A DNA stretch of 36,197 nt, taken from Bacillota bacterium. Its GTDB lineage: Bacteria; Bacillota; Clostridia; Lachnospirales; CAG-274. Positions within the stretch are counted from its first letter, which is position 1; every line of letters begins with the position of its first letter. The notes under the pieces were generated by a model that saw only the letters and a program-made list of their open reading frames with translations, made no database searches and had not been told where the DNA came from. Below are positions 16,311 to 24,989 of the stretch, in pieces. The stretch lies in the NCBI GenBank assembly GCA_017444985.1, contig JAFSVK010000088.1, forward strand, positions 1-36,197. The letters are read 5' to 3'. The translations under genes and the position numbers were made by a program.

Positions 16311-16748
16311 ATGTATATTTTAAAAGCAGAGAGCAGTTTTGATTCTGCCCATTTTTTAAAGGACTATAAAGGAAAATGCGGAAATATCCACGGCCACAGG
16401 TGGAAAGTGACAATAGAGATAAAGGGCGATACTTTAAACACAGGCGGTAACACACGGGATATGATAATAGATTTTGGTGAGCTTAAAGCCTTGGTAAGGG
16501 AAATAACAAAGCCCTTTGACCATAGCCTTATCATAGAAGAAGGTTCTCTTAAAGAAACTACACTTACAGCCCTTAAAGAAGAGGACTTTAGTATTATAAC
16601 ACTACCCTTCAGACCTACGGCGGAAAGATTTGCAAAATACTTCTACGAACAGGCAAAGCTTAAAGGTTGTAATGTTCTGTCTGCCACCGTATACGAGACC
16701 CCTGCCAATTGTGCCAAGTATTGCGAGGAAGATATATGTACGAAGTAG
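16311..16748 (+). CDS. queD: 6-carboxy-5,6,7,8-tetrahydropterin synthase QueD
   Basis: It converts 7,8-dihydroneopterin triphosphate, made by FolE, to 6-carboxytetrahydropterin, the second step to preQ0. The 145 residues belong to the PTPS/QueD family: zinc ligands His14, His27 and His29 (SAHFLKDYK and HGHRW) and catalytic Cys23 in KCGNIHGH are present, as is PFDHSLI. It is the first gene after the preQ1 riboswitch terminator; AGGTG is the ribosome-binding site. The 3' end overlaps queE by 13 bp. Confidence 0.95.
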   Translation: MYILKAESSFDSAHFLKDYKGKCGNIHGHRWKVTIEIKGDTLNTGGNTRDMIIDFGELKALVREITKPFDHSLIIEEGSLKETTLTALKEEDFSIITLPFRPTAERFAKYFYEQAKLKGCNVLSATVYETPANCAKYCEEDICTK

Positions 16749-17398
16749 CGGAAAAATTCGTAAGTATAAACGGCGAGGGCATGAAAGCGGGACAGCTGGC
16801 TGCCTTTATACGCTTTAAGGGTTGCAATTTAAACTGTTCTTACTGTGATACCCTGTGGGCAAAGGAAGAAAACTGCAAGACAGAGAAGCTTTCAAAAGAA
16901 GATATATATGCCTTTGCACTATCAACGGGTGCGAGAAACATCACCCTTACGGGGGGAGAGCCTCTTACGGTGGAAGGTATAGAAACTCTTATAGAATATC
17001 TTTCACATTTTGAAGATATACGCACCGAGATAGAAACAAACGGCAGTAAAGATATATCATTTACAAAAAAATATAAAAATAGACCCTCCGTAACACTGGA
17101 CTACAAAACCCCCTCAAGCGGTATGGAAAAGTATATGCTTATGTCCAACTACGAGTATGTAGACAAGGGAGATTGTGTAAAGTTTGTGTGCGGGAGTAGG
17201 GAAGATCTGGAAAAGTCACGGCAGATAACAGACTTTTACCGTCTCAGAGAAAGAACGAATGTATATATAAGCACCGTTTTCGGTTCTCTTACACCAAGAG
17301 AAGCGGTGGAATACCTTATTGAGAACAAGCTTAGAGATGTAAATATACAGCTACAGCTGCATAAATATATATGGGCACCTGATACGAAGGGAGTATAA
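16736..17398 (+). CDS. queE: 7-carboxy-7-deazaguanine synthase QueE (radical SAM)
   Basis: It ring-contracts 6-carboxytetrahydropterin to 7-carboxy-7-deazaguanine using SAM and a [4Fe-4S] cluster. The start is the ATG at 16736, which gives [15 protein letters not shown], the family N-terminus, with GAGGAAG upstream; a longer frame from 16709 has no such support. The 220 residues carry the cluster motif CX3CX2C at Cys30, Cys34 and Cys37 and LTGGEP near 76-81. It overlaps the end of queD and is followed 1 bp later by folE. Confidence 0.96.
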   Translation: MYEVAEKFVSINGEGMKAGQLAAFIRFKGCNLNCSYCDTLWAKEENCKTEKLSKEDIYAFALSTGARNITLTGGEPLTVEGIETLIEYLSHFEDIRTEIETNGSKDISFTKKYKNRPSVTLDYKTPSSGMEKYMLMSNYEYVDKGDCVKFVCGSREDLEKSRQITDFYRLRERTNVYISTVFGSLTPREAVEYLIENKLRDVNIQLQLHKYIWAPDTKGV

Positions 17399-17399
17399 T

Positions 17400-17975
17400 A
17401 TGATAGACACAAAGGCGATAGAAGAACATATAAGAGGCATACTTAAAGCCCTGGGAGACGATCCCGAAAGAGAGGGGCTTGCGGATACTCCCAAAAGAGT
17501 GGCAAAAATGTATGAGGAAGTTTTCGAGGGTATGAACTATACCAACGACGAGATAGCCGAAATGTTTGAAAAGACATTTTCCGAGGACTACAGAACGTCC
17601 TCAAGGGATCTTGTGGTGGTGAGGGATATAAATATATTCAGTTTCTGCGAGCACCACATGGCACTTATGTATGATATGAAGGTGTCCGTAGCCTATATAC
17701 CCAAGGGAAAGGTCATAGGCTTAAGCAAGATAGCAAGAATAGCCGAAATGGTAGGCAAGAGGTTGCAGCTTCAAGAGAGGATAGGTAACGATATAGCAGA
17801 CATTATGTCTAAGGTCACAGGCTCCGAGGATGTGGCTGTTATGATACAGGGTTGCCACAGCTGTATGACGGCAAGGGGCATTAAAAATGTAAATGCCAAA
17901 ACATTTACCACCACCTTGAGAGGGGCTTTCGAGACCGAACTCTCACTTCAACAAAGAATAAGGGGCGTGATGTGA
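17400..17975 (+). CDS. folE: GTP cyclohydrolase I
   Basis: It opens the imidazole ring of GTP to form 7,8-dihydroneopterin triphosphate, the shared precursor of folate and 7-deazaguanines. The 191 residues are the normal length. Zinc ligands are Cys83 and His86 in FCEHH and Cys155 in [19 protein letters not shown] is the family signature. AAGGGAG lies 6 bp upstream. Its place between queE and queC, under a preQ1 riboswitch, indicates that this copy serves queuosine; whether there is another folE for folate cannot be seen here. Confidence 0.97.
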   Translation: MIDTKAIEEHIRGILKALGDDPEREGLADTPKRVAKMYEEVFEGMNYTNDEIAEMFEKTFSEDYRTSSRDLVVVRDINIFSFCEHHMALMYDMKVSVAYIPKGKVIGLSKIARIAEMVGKRLQLQERIGNDIADIMSKVTGSEDVAVMIQGCHSCMTARGIKNVNAKTFTTTLRGAFETELSLQQRIRGVM

Positions 17976-17976
17976 T

Positions 17977-18660
17977 TTGAAGGCTCTTGTACTTTCAAGC
18001 GGTGGCATAGACTCCACCACAGCCCTTTGCGAAGCGGTGGAAAAATACGGCAAAGATAATGTTATATCCCTTTCGGTATTTTACGGTCAAAAGCACACCA
18101 AAGAAATAATATCCGCAAGAAAGGTAGCAGAGTACTACGGTGTGGAGCATATAGAAACAGACCTTACAAATATGTTTGTATACAGCTCTTCTTCTTTATT
18201 GTCCTCTTCAAAAGAAGAGATACCAAAAGAAGAATATGCCGAGCAGCTTAAAACCACGGGAGGAGATTCCGTGTCTACTTACGTGCCTTTCAGAAACGGT
18301 CTTTTTCTCTCTGCGGCAGCCGCTATAGCCATATCAAAGGATTGTGATGTGCTTTACTACGGAGCCCACGCAGACGATGCAGCGGGAAATGCCTACCCCG
18401 ATTGCAGTGAAGAGTTCAACGAGGCTATAGGAAGAGCCATATATTTGGGAAGCGGCAAGAAGGTAAAGGTCTATGCTCCCTATGTAAAATGTAATAAAGC
18501 AGAGGTAGTAAAAACGGGACTTGAAAAGGGGGCACCCTACCACCTTACTTGGAGTTGCTACGAAGGCGGAGAAAAGCCCTGCGGAAAATGCGCCACCTGT
18601 ATAGACAGGCAAAAAGCCTTTAGCTTAAACGGTGCAAAAGACCCTGCATTGGAGGAGTGA
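17977..18660 (+). CDS. queC: 7-cyano-7-deazaguanine synthase QueC
   Basis: This PP-loop ATPase turns 7-carboxy-7-deazaguanine into preQ0 with ATP and ammonia. The start codon is TTG at 17977, giving MKALVLSSGGIDSTT; no ATG or GTG would preserve this conserved N-terminus. AGGGG is 11 bp upstream. The 227 residues include the PP-loop SGGIDS (8-13), YVPFRNGLFLS, and the zinc site Cys194, Cys202, Cys205 and Cys208. It starts 1 bp after the folE stop. The operon continues directly into the hydrolase gene. Confidence 0.96.
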   Translation: MKALVLSSGGIDSTTALCEAVEKYGKDNVISLSVFYGQKHTKEIISARKVAEYYGVEHIETDLTNMFVYSSSSLLSSSKEEIPKEEYAEQLKTTGGDSVSTYVPFRNGLFLSAAAAIAISKDCDVLYYGAHADDAAGNAYPDCSEEFNEAIGRAIYLGSGKKVKVYAPYVKCNKAEVVKTGLEKGAPYHLTWSCYEGGEKPCGKCATCIDRQKAFSLNGAKDPALEE

Positions 18661-18664
18661 TACT

Positions 18665-19378
18665 ATGGCAGACGGATATATACGCTCCGGAAGTGCGGAT
18701 ATACACTATGAGATATACGAAAAAAAGGAAGCCCCAGTACTTGTACTTATACACGGTAACGGCGGAAAAGCAGGGGATTTTAAACATCAGGTAGAGTTTT
18801 TTAAAGACCGCTATACCCTCCTTGTGCCCGACTCCAGAGGCCACGGTCAGTCTTCCTTTGGCAGAGACGACTTAAGCCTTGGGAAAATAGTTATAGACCT
18901 TGAAAATATACTAAAGACCTTGGAATACGATAAAGTGAATATATTGGGCTTTAGTGACGGTGCCAATATAGCCATGCTCTTTGCCATTAAAAATCCCGAC
19001 ATGGTGGACAGGCTTATACTTGTGGGAGGAAACTACAAGTTTTCGGGGCTTACATTTTCGGCGGGAGCTCTTATATACCTTGGCTATATATCCCACTGCC
19101 TTGCGGCAAAGTTTTCATCCGCCGCAAAGCTTGAAAAGGAAGTTTATGCCCTTATGGTAAATGAACCCAAGCTTGAAAGACAGGCACTTACAAACATAAA
19201 GGCAAAAACATTGGTGGTAAACGGCAAAAAAGATATGATAAAGGTAAGCCATGCCAAGGATATAGCCTCTGCCATACCAAATGCCACCCTCTCTCTTAAC
19301 GAGGGAGACCATTTTTACCTTTTTAAGGAACATGAAGAGTTTAATAAAAGGGTACTTGCCTTTTTGGAGGAAGAATAA
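18665..19378 (+). CDS. Alpha/beta-fold hydrolase
   Basis: A 237-residue cytosolic hydrolase of unknown substrate. The oxyanion region is HGNGG (30-34). The nucleophile elbow is GFSDGA with Ser97; the acid is probably Asp189 in NGKKDMIKV and the base His215 in EGDHFYLF. The ATG at 18665 has GGAGGAG 9 bp upstream; a longer frame starts inside queC and is not supported. It is coupled with the Nudix gene by a TAATG overlap. It sits in the same transcript as the queuosine genes but has no known role in that pathway. Confidence 0.88.
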   Translation: MADGYIRSGSADIHYEIYEKKEAPVLVLIHGNGGKAGDFKHQVEFFKDRYTLLVPDSRGHGQSSFGRDDLSLGKIVIDLENILKTLEYDKVNILGFSDGANIAMLFAIKNPDMVDRLILVGGNYKFSGLTFSAGALIYLGYISHCLAAKFSSAAKLEKEVYALMVNEPKLERQALTNIKAKTLVVNGKKDMIKVSHAKDIASAIPNATLSLNEGDHFYLFKEHEEFNKRVLAFLEEE

Positions 19379-19824
19379 TGAAGGATATAACCACTCTTTG
19401 CTATATCAAAAAGGAAAATAAGTACCTTTTCCTCTTAAGAGGAGAAAATAAGTCAGATGCAGGCAAATGGTCGGGAGTAGGCGGACACTTCTATGAGGGA
19501 GAAAGCCCGAGAGAGTGCATTATAAGAGAGGCAAAGGAAGAAACGGGCTATGATATAGAGCCTGTATTCAGAGGTATAGTGACCTTTGTAAACGGAGACT
19601 ATACCGAGTACATGTTTATATTCACCTCGGAAAATTTTACGGGGGAAGAAATAGCCTGCAATGAAGGTAGATTAGAGTGGATAGAAGAGGAAAGGATACT
19701 TTCTTTAAACACTTGGCAGGCGGATAAAATATTTTTAAAATACATTATTGAAAACAGACCCTTCTTTTCGCTAAAAGCAGTATATGAGGGCGATACCCTA
19801 CTGTATGCGAAGGAAGAGGAATAG
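19378..19824 (+). CDS. Nudix hydrolase, MutT-like
   Basis: The full Nudix box GX5EX7REUXEEXGU is present at residues 36-58 (G36, E42, R50-E51, E54-E55, G57). The 148 residues and the N-terminal TTLCYIKKENKYLFLLR resemble 8-oxo-dGTP-type pyrophosphohydrolases of Bacillota, but the substrate cannot be set from sequence. The ATG overlaps the preceding stop by 1 bp, and the stop is 8 bp before the Mrp gene, so it is an operon member. Confidence 0.9.
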   Translation: MKDITTLCYIKKENKYLFLLRGENKSDAGKWSGVGGHFYEGESPRECIIREAKEETGYDIEPVFRGIVTFVNGDYTEYMFIFTSENFTGEEIACNEGRLEWIEEERILSLNTWQADKIFLKYIIENRPFFSLKAVYEGDTLLYAKEEE

Positions 19825-19832
19825 GAGGAAAC

Positions 19833-20642
19833 ATGAGTGATTGTTCATCTTGTCCTTCAAAGGGCAAGTGCGGAAATGACAGCGGAAATTGCGGAGTAAA
19901 AATAAACCCTTTAAATAAAATAAAGAATGTTATAGGTGTTATGAGCGGTAAAGGCGGTGTGGGAAAAAGCACAGTATCCGCTTACGTGGCTAAATCTTTG
20001 GCAAAACAAGGCTACAAAGTAGGCCTTATGGATGCGGATATCATGGGTCCCAGCGCAGGAAGACTTATGGGTGTTGCAGGACAGAGAGCCTATGCCGAAA
20101 ATGATATGATAGTGCCCGTCGTAAATGAAGACGGTGTAAAGGTAGTGAGCCTTAACATGATGCTGGGGGACGAAAACCAGCCCGTAGTATGGAGAGGTGC
20201 CATGCTTTCAAGCTGTGTCACACAGTTTTGGAGCGAGACCAATTGGGGAGAACTGGACTATCTTGTAGTGGATATGCCTCCCGGCACAGGGGATATAACC
20301 CTTACCGTAATGCAAAGCATACCCCTTACGGGTGTTATAATGGTGACGATTCCTCAGGATATGGTAGGTATGATAGTAAATAAGTCTATAAATATGGCAA
20401 AGCTTCTCAATGTAGAGGTAATAGGCGTGGTGGAAAATATGAGCTATATGCTCTGTCCTCATTGCGGAGAGAGGATAGAAGTATTCTCAAGACCAAAAGA
20501 AGCCTATGTCGAAGCGGATATAATATGCTCCCTTCCCATGGATAGCAGTGTTTCGGCTATGACAGAGGGAGAGGCTTTAAAAGAAGAAATAGATAAGCAA
20601 TTTGCTCTCATCACAAAGAGGATAACGGATTTTTCAAAATAA
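19833..20642 (+). CDS. Mrp/NBP35-family Fe-S cluster carrier ATPase
   Basis: A P-loop ATPase that binds and passes on Fe-S clusters. The 269 residues show an N-terminal cysteine cluster (Cys4, Cys7, Cys13, Cys20) as in NBP35-type proteins. They also have the deviant Walker A GKGGVGKS, the switch segment DADIMGPS, DMPPGTGD, and the bridging CPHCG motif near 208-212. AGGAGG precedes the ATG. The gene overlaps queH by 1 bp (TAATG). It could supply clusters to QueH or QueE of the same operon; that is an inference from position. Confidence 0.93.
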   Translation: MSDCSSCPSKGKCGNDSGNCGVKINPLNKIKNVIGVMSGKGGVGKSTVSAYVAKSLAKQGYKVGLMDADIMGPSAGRLMGVAGQRAYAENDMIVPVVNEDGVKVVSLNMMLGDENQPVVWRGAMLSSCVTQFWSETNWGELDYLVVDMPPGTGDITLTVMQSIPLTGVIMVTIPQDMVGMIVNKSINMAKLLNVEVIGVVENMSYMLCPHCGERIEVFSRPKEAYVEADIICSLPMDSSVSAMTEGEALKEEIDKQFALITKRITDFSK

Positions 20643-21268
20643 TGACGATAAAAGAAAACTACGATAAGACCATGGAAAAGGAAATAGCCTCTTTTCCCGA
20701 GGTTTTCGGTGAAAACAAACCGAAGCTGCTTCTTCATTCCTGTTGCGGTCCCTGTTCCACAGCGGTACTTGAAAGGCTGGCAAGCTACTTTCACATCACC
20801 CTCCTTTATTACAATCCCAATATTTACCCCGAAGATGAGTACCTTCTTCGTCTAAAGACTCAAATAGAGGTCATAAATAAGTGTGGGTATGATATTTCGC
20901 TTTTGGAAGGTGAGTACATACATGAGGAGTATCTTGCCTTTATAAAGGGACTTGAAGAGGAAAAAGAAGGTGGGAAACGGTGCGAAGCCTGTTTTAAGCT
21001 GAGGCTTGAAAAAACGGCAGAGCTGGCAAAAAAGGAAAGCTTTGACTATTTCACCACCACTCTCACCGTAAGTCCCCACAAAAATTCACCCCTCATAAAT
21101 GCCATAGGCAAGGAGATCTCCCAAAAATACGGGGTGAAATACCTTTTTTCGGATTTTAAGAAAAAAGAGGGTTACAAAAGGAGTACACAGCTTTCAAAGG
21201 AATACGGTATATATAGGCAAAACTATTGTGGCTGTGAGTTTTCCATGTGGTTTAAGGAGGAACAATAA
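20642..21268 (+). CDS. queH: Epoxyqueuosine reductase QueH
   Basis: QueH (former DUF208) reduces epoxyqueuosine in tRNA to queuosine, the last step of the pathway, and is not related to QueG. The 208 residues have the family Cys motifs: HSCCGPCS (Cys34, Cys35, Cys38), RCEACF (Cys114, Cys117) and NYCGCEF (Cys196, Cys198). [12 protein letters not shown] and [11 protein letters not shown] are also typical. The ATG overlaps the Mrp stop. It lies in the same run of genes as queD-queE-folE-queC, so the early and last steps are co-located, while queF, tgt and queA are not in the window. Confidence 0.94.
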   Translation: MTIKENYDKTMEKEIASFPEVFGENKPKLLLHSCCGPCSTAVLERLASYFHITLLYYNPNIYPEDEYLLRLKTQIEVINKCGYDISLLEGEYIHEEYLAFIKGLEEEKEGGKRCEACFKLRLEKTAELAKKESFDYFTTTLTVSPHKNSPLINAIGKEISQKYGVKYLFSDFKKKEGYKRSTQLSKEYGIYRQNYCGCEFSMWFKEEQ

Positions 21269-21269
21269 T

Positions 21270-21758
21270 ATGGGGTTTAAAGTTGGCTTGGGTTACGATG
21301 TACACAGGCTTGGCAAGGATAGAAAACTTATTATAGGTGGCGTGGATATCCCTTTTGAATTGGGGCTTATAGGGCACTCCGATGCGGATGTTCTCATACA
21401 TGCCATAATGGATGCCATGACGGGAGCGGCAAAGCTTGGAGATATAGGAAAGCTTTTCCCCGACACCGACCCTCAATATAAGGGCATATCCAGTTTAAAG
21501 TTGCTTAAAGAAGTATATGATAGGATAGTTGAAAAGGGCTACACCGTTGTAAATATAGATGCGGTCATAGTGGCACAAAAACCTAAAATGAGACCCCATA
21601 TCCCCCAAATGGAAGAAAATATAGCTTCTGTTCTTGAAATGGATACGGAGGATATAAACATAAAAGCCACCACCGAGGAAGAATTGGGCTTTACGGGAGC
21701 CATGGAAGGCATATCCGCAAAAGCGGTCTGCCTTTTGGAAAAGGCTGTACAAAAGTAA
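21270..21758 (+). CDS. ispF: 2-C-methyl-D-erythritol 2,4-cyclodiphosphate synthase
   Basis: It forms the cyclodiphosphate of the MEP isoprenoid pathway. The start is the ATG at 21270, with AAGGAGG upstream and the family N-terminus [14 protein letters not shown]; the upstream frame into queH is not used. The 162 residues contain the metal ligands Asp10, His12 and His44 ([22 protein letters not shown]) and [11 protein letters not shown] near the C-terminus. It starts 1 bp after the queH stop and ends the operon. Confidence 0.97.
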   Translation: MGFKVGLGYDVHRLGKDRKLIIGGVDIPFELGLIGHSDADVLIHAIMDAMTGAAKLGDIGKLFPDTDPQYKGISSLKLLKEVYDRIVEKGYTVVNIDAVIVAQKPKMRPHIPQMEENIASVLEMDTEDINIKATTEEELGFTGAMEGISAKAVCLLEKAVQK

Positions 21759-21774
21759 AAAAGTTTGATATAAT
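21746..21774 (+). promoter_or_regulatory. Promoter of tRNA-Arg (and probably proS)
   Basis: TATAAT at 21769-21774 with TGA in front is an extended -10; TGTACA at 21746-21751 is a weak -35 at 17 bp. The -35 overlaps the end of ispF. It would read the tRNA and proS together. Confidence 0.72.
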
Positions 21775-21781
21775 AAGGCAT

Positions 21782-21799
21782 TGCCCGAAGGGGCATTTT
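21782..21799 (+). terminator. Short terminator-like hairpin after ispF
   Basis: The 5-bp stem TGCCC pairs with GGGCA (4-nt loop) and is followed by TTTT. It lies between the -10 box and the tRNA, so it may end ispF transcripts; it would also fall in the 5' leader of the tRNA precursor. Confidence 0.5.
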
Positions 21800-21803
21800 C
21801 CTT

Positions 21804-21875
21804 GCACTCTTAGTCCAATGGATAAGACGCTCGGCTCCGAACCGGGTAATGGGGGTTCAATTCCCCCAGAGTGCA
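21804..21875 (+). tRNA. tRNA-Arg, anticodon CCG
   Basis: The cloverleaf is complete: acceptor GCACTCT with AGAGTGC, D-stem GTC with GAC, anticodon stem CTCGG with CCGGG and loop CTCCGAA, T-stem GGGGG with CCCCC around TTCAATT. The anticodon is CCG, which reads CGG. The discriminator base is A at 21875; CCA is not encoded (TAG follows). Confidence 0.96.
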
Positions 21876-21903
21876 TAGAATATTTTTTTAAAGGAGAAAA
21901 ACA

Positions 21904-23340
21904 ATGGCAGGTAAAGAAAAACTTGTAAGCGCCATCACCTCAAGAGAAGAGGATTTTGCGCAGTGGTATACGGATATCGTAAAAAAAGCGGAGCTTATAA
22001 ACTACTCCAGCATAAAGGGTTGTATGATAATACGCCCCAACGGTTACGCTATCTGGGAAAATATACAAAGGGCTCTTGATGAAAGATTTAAGGCTACGGG
22101 GGTCGAGAACGTGTATATGCCTATGTTCATACCCGAAAGCCTTTTACAGAAGGAGAAGGACCATGTAGAGGGTTTTGCTCCCGAGGTGGCTTGGGTCACC
22201 CACGGCGGAGGAGAAAAGTTGCAGGAGAGAATGTGTGTAAGACCTACCTCCGAGACCCTTTTCTGCGACCTCTATGCCAATATAGTACAGTCCTACAGAG
22301 ACCTTCCCAAGCTTTATAATCAGTGGTGTTCCGTTGTAAGATGGGAAAAGACCACAAGACCTTTCTTAAGAAGTATGGAATTTTTGTGGCAGGAGGGGCA
22401 CACTGCCCACGCTACGGAGGAAGAGGCAGAGGAAAGAACGATACAAATGCTCAACCTCTATGCGGACTTCTGTGAAGAGGTACTTGCCATACCTATGATA
22501 AAGGGTAAAAAGACGGATAAGGAAAAATTTGCGGGTGCAAACTCCACCTATACCATAGAGGCTCTTATGCACGACGGCAAAGCCTTGCAGTCGGGTACCA
22601 GCCACAACTTCGGTGACGGCTTTGCAAAGGCTTATGATATACAGTACACCGACAAGGAAAATAAACTTTCCTACGTACACCAAACAAGTTGGGGTATGTC
22701 CACAAGAATAATAGGTGCTGTTATAATGGTACACGGCGACGACAGCGGACTTGTACTTCCTCCCAAGATCGCACCCAAGCAGGTAATGGTAATACCCATT
22801 GCCCAGAAAAAAGAAGGTGTACTTGAAAACGCACAGGCTCTTTGCGACAGACTCTCAAAAGTGGCAAGAACGGGCATAGACATTTCCGATAAGTCTCCGG
22901 GTTGGAAGTTTAGCGAGTACGAAATGAGAGGTATACCCGTAAGAGTTGAAATAGGCCCCAAAGACATCGAAAATGGTGTTTGCGTACTTGCAAGAAGAGA
23001 TACGGGCGAAAAGCTTACCGTAAATATTGCGGATGTGGAAAAAGAGGTAACAGCCCTTCTTGATACCATACAAAAGGATATGCTTGAAAGAGCAAGAGCC
23101 CACAGAGATGCCCACACATACACCGCCCAAAGCCTGGAAGAAATGGGCAAGATCATAAACGAGACCCCCGGCTTTATAAAAGCTATGTGGTGCGGCTCCC
23201 AAGAGTGCGAGAACAAAATAAAAGAAGAATACGCCATCACCTCAAGGTGTATGCCCTTCGAGCAGGAAAAAATAAGCGATAAATGCGTATGCTGCGGCAA
23301 GGAAGCCAAAACAATGGTTTATTGGGGTAAAGCATACTGA
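21904..23340 (+). CDS. proS: Prolyl-tRNA synthetase, archaeal/eukaryotic type
   Basis: It charges tRNA-Pro. The 478 residues lack the editing insertion of the common bacterial form (about 570 residues). They follow the short type found in many Clostridia, archaea and eukaryotes: [20 protein letters not shown] at the N-terminus, [12 protein letters not shown]-like motif 1 region, RPTSET, and a C-terminal zinc-like domain with [22 protein letters not shown] upstream supports the ATG. It is probably transcribed with the preceding tRNA-Arg, 28 bp away. A perfect terminator follows. Confidence 0.96.
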   Translation: MAGKEKLVSAITSREEDFAQWYTDIVKKAELINYSSIKGCMIIRPNGYAIWENIQRALDERFKATGVENVYMPMFIPESLLQKEKDHVEGFAPEVAWVTHGGGEKLQERMCVRPTSETLFCDLYANIVQSYRDLPKLYNQWCSVVRWEKTTRPFLRSMEFLWQEGHTAHATEEEAEERTIQMLNLYADFCEEVLAIPMIKGKKTDKEKFAGANSTYTIEALMHDGKALQSGTSHNFGDGFAKAYDIQYTDKENKLSYVHQTSWGMSTRIIGAVIMVHGDDSGLVLPPKIAPKQVMVIPIAQKKEGVLENAQALCDRLSKVARTGIDISDKSPGWKFSEYEMRGIPVRVEIGPKDIENGVCVLARRDTGEKLTVNIADVEKEVTALLDTIQKDMLERARAHRDAHTYTAQSLEEMGKIINETPGFIKAMWCGSQECENKIKEEYAITSRCMPFEQEKISDKCVCCGKEAKTMVYWGKAY

Positions 23341-23346
23341 TATACA

Positions 23347-23373
23347 AAAAGCGAACGCCGAGCGTTCGCTTTT
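23347..23373 (+). terminator. proS terminator
   Basis: A perfect 12-bp stem AAAAGCGAACGC / GCGTTCGCTTTT with a CGA loop. It has A's on one side and T's on the other, so it could work from both directions and also stop the minus-strand ATPase gene. Confidence 0.9.
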
Positions 23374-23458
23374 GTGCATTTTTGTAATGAAAACAGCAAA
23401 AGAAAAGTCACAAAAATACACTTTTATGACTTTTCTAAACAAAAATCACAGAGAAAGA

Positions 23459-24661
23459 TCACAAACAGTTGGTATTCATTAGCCACTCCGAAAAATCTAT
23501 TATACGAATACCTTCATATTGGTAGCTTTCATGTCGTGTCTTGGCTATTATCATTTTAGGATACGCATCTTGTATGGATAAAAGAGGAGATACCTCTCTT
23601 TGAAATGTCTTTTCGTCCGAAATGTTATCCGAAACTTGAATATATATTTTTTCGTTACGCTTTATGGCTACAAAATCCACTTCCTTTTTGTAAAGTACGC
23701 CTACATATACTTCATAACCCCGTCGCAAAAGTTCTATTGCCACGATATTTTCAAATACTCTGCCATAGTCCATATTTTTGGTGCCAAGCTTCGCATAGCG
23801 GAAGGAATGGTCGCTAAGATAATATTTTTCGGTAGTTGACAGATATTTTTTACCTTTAATGTCATATCTGTTTATTTTATAAAAGGCAAAAGCATTACAC
23901 AAATAATTTATATATGTACCTACGGTTTTGTGGCTTATCTTGTCTTTATTTGAATTAAATGTATCGGATATTGTCCTGACAGAGGAGAGATTTGAAATAT
24001 TATCCATAAGAAAATCGGCTGTTTTATCCATGAGAGCCATATTTCTTATTTTGTATTTTTGCCGTATATCTCTTATTATCAAAGTGTTGAATACTTCTTC
24101 TATGTAGTCGTATTTGGTTTCTTGGTCTTTATACACATAGGAACCCGACATACCGCCCTCGATAACATATTTATCAAAAGCGGAATAAAGATCGCTGTAT
24201 TGAAAATATTCCACATATTCCGCAAAGGAAAAGGGATATATTTTTATTTCAAATGTTCTTCCAGTAAACAGTGTCGCAAGATCCGAACTTAATAAAAAAG
24301 CATTTGAGCCTGTAATATAAATGTCGAATTTTTCCGAGGTATGAAGGCTGTTTATGGCTTTTTCGAAGTTGTTGCACATTTGTATCTCATCTATAAGAAC
24401 AAAGTTTTTACACCCTTCTTTATAGCCTTTGTTAATATAATCATACAGTGGTCTGTAATCCGTCAGTTCATCAAAATCAAGGAGATTGAAATTGATATGT
24501 ATTATATTTGCATTAGGCTCATTCTTTTCTATATAACTTTTGAAAGCCTCCAACAGCTTGGATTTACCACAACGACGCACCCCCGTCAAAACCTTTATAT
24601 CCGGCGTACCCATTACACCTATGATCTTGTCCAAATATTTTTTTCGCTCTATAAGTTTCAT
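23459..24661 (-). CDS. AAA-type ATPase with DUF4143 C-terminal domain
   Basis: A 400-residue member of the AAA_14/DUF4143 family, common in Clostridia and archaea and of unknown cellular role. Walker A is GVRRCGKSK near residues 28-36; Walker B is FVLIDEIQ near 86-93; TGSNAFLLSSDLATLFTGR is the usual sensor segment. The C-terminal nuclease-like part has YEVYVGVLYKKEVDFVAIK. The start is the ATG at 24661 with AGGAGGG upstream; 11 upstream in-frame codons lie across that site. It is minus-strand between plus-strand housekeeping genes and more AT-rich than they are, which suggests acquisition. A 14-bp palindrome overlaps its promoter. Confidence 0.9.
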   Translation of the reverse strand: MKLIERKKYLDKIIGVMGTPDIKVLTGVRRCGKSKLLEAFKSYIEKNEPNANIIHINFNLLDFDELTDYRPLYDYINKGYKEGCKNFVLIDEIQMCNNFEKAINSLHTSEKFDIYITGSNAFLLSSDLATLFTGRTFEIKIYPFSFAEYVEYFQYSDLYSAFDKYVIEGGMSGSYVYKDQETKYDYIEEVFNTLIIRDIRQKYKIRNMALMDKTADFLMDNISNLSSVRTISDTFNSNKDKISHKTVGTYINYLCNAFAFYKINRYDIKGKKYLSTTEKYYLSDHSFRYAKLGTKNMDYGRVFENIVAIELLRRGYEVYVGVLYKKEVDFVAIKRNEKIYIQVSDNISDEKTFQREVSPLLSIQDAYPKMIIAKTRHESYQYEGIRIIDFSEWLMNTNCL

Positions 24662-24684
24662 CCAAAATACCCTCCTTTTACAAT

Positions 24685-24713
24685 ATGTTAACATATCTAT
24701 TACCCAAAATCAA
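24685..24713 (-). promoter_or_regulatory. Promoter of the DUF4143 ATPase gene
   Basis: On the minus strand TTGATT (24713-24708) and TAACAT (24690-24685) are 17 bp apart. The -35 box lies at the edge of the 14-bp palindrome, so binding there would block transcription. Confidence 0.55.
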
Positions 24714-24737
24714 GAAATTTTCAATTTTGGGTAATAG
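24697..24737. promoter_or_regulatory. Perfect 14-bp inverted repeat upstream of the ATPase gene
   Basis: CTATTACCCAAAAT at 24697-24710 is exactly complementary to ATTTTGGGTAATAG at 24724-24737, with a 13-nt AT-rich spacer. It overlaps the predicted -35 region, which fits an operator. It has no T-run that would make it a typical terminator. Confidence 0.7.
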
Positions 24738-24761
24738 AAAAGGTGGAAAATACTCCGTGCA

Positions 24762-24797
24762 ATAACAAACCCCCGAGGTTATTCGGGGGTTTGTTAT
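24762..24797 (-). terminator. Terminator of the secreted-protein operon
   Basis: A perfect 15-bp stem ATAACAAACCCCCGA / TCGGGGGTTTGTTAT with a 6-nt loop. Read on the minus strand it follows the small peptide gene by 35 bp, and the stem ends with TTTGTTATT. Confidence 0.82.
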
Positions 24798-24832
24798 CTG
24801 CAGATTTTAAAAATATCGATATTTGTTGTTTT

Positions 24833-24976
24833 TTATGAGTTTAAACCAAGTGTTGCTTCGGCTTTTTTACTTGTAGGAGTAACGGAAAATATCTTATCTC
24901 CTACAGCACTTAATGTAATTATATCAGAATTATCCAACACAGTAATAACTATTTGTGGACTAATATATTTTTTCAT
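24833..24976 (-). CDS. Small 47-residue protein
   Basis: This short frame encodes 47 residues beginning MKKYISPQIVITVLDNSDII and ending KAEATLGLNS. AGGAGGGG lies 6 bp before the ATG, and the gene starts 13 bp after the stop of the secreted protein, before the operon terminator, so it is very likely translated. It has no signal peptide or membrane helix. The N-terminal pattern MKKYxxPxIxxxxxxxxDII is one I associate with short, poorly studied Clostridia proteins found beside exported proteins; I know no function. A precursor peptide or regulatory peptide are possibilities only. Confidence 0.75.
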   Translation of the reverse strand: MKKYISPQIVITVLDNSDIITLSAVGDKIFSVTPTSKKAEATLGLNS

Positions 24977-24989
24977 TGTTTACCCCTCC

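Noticed and set aside
22671-23309. 212-codon minus-strand frame
   Set aside because: It is the antisense shadow of proS, which is a certain gene; long antisense frames arise from its codon bias.
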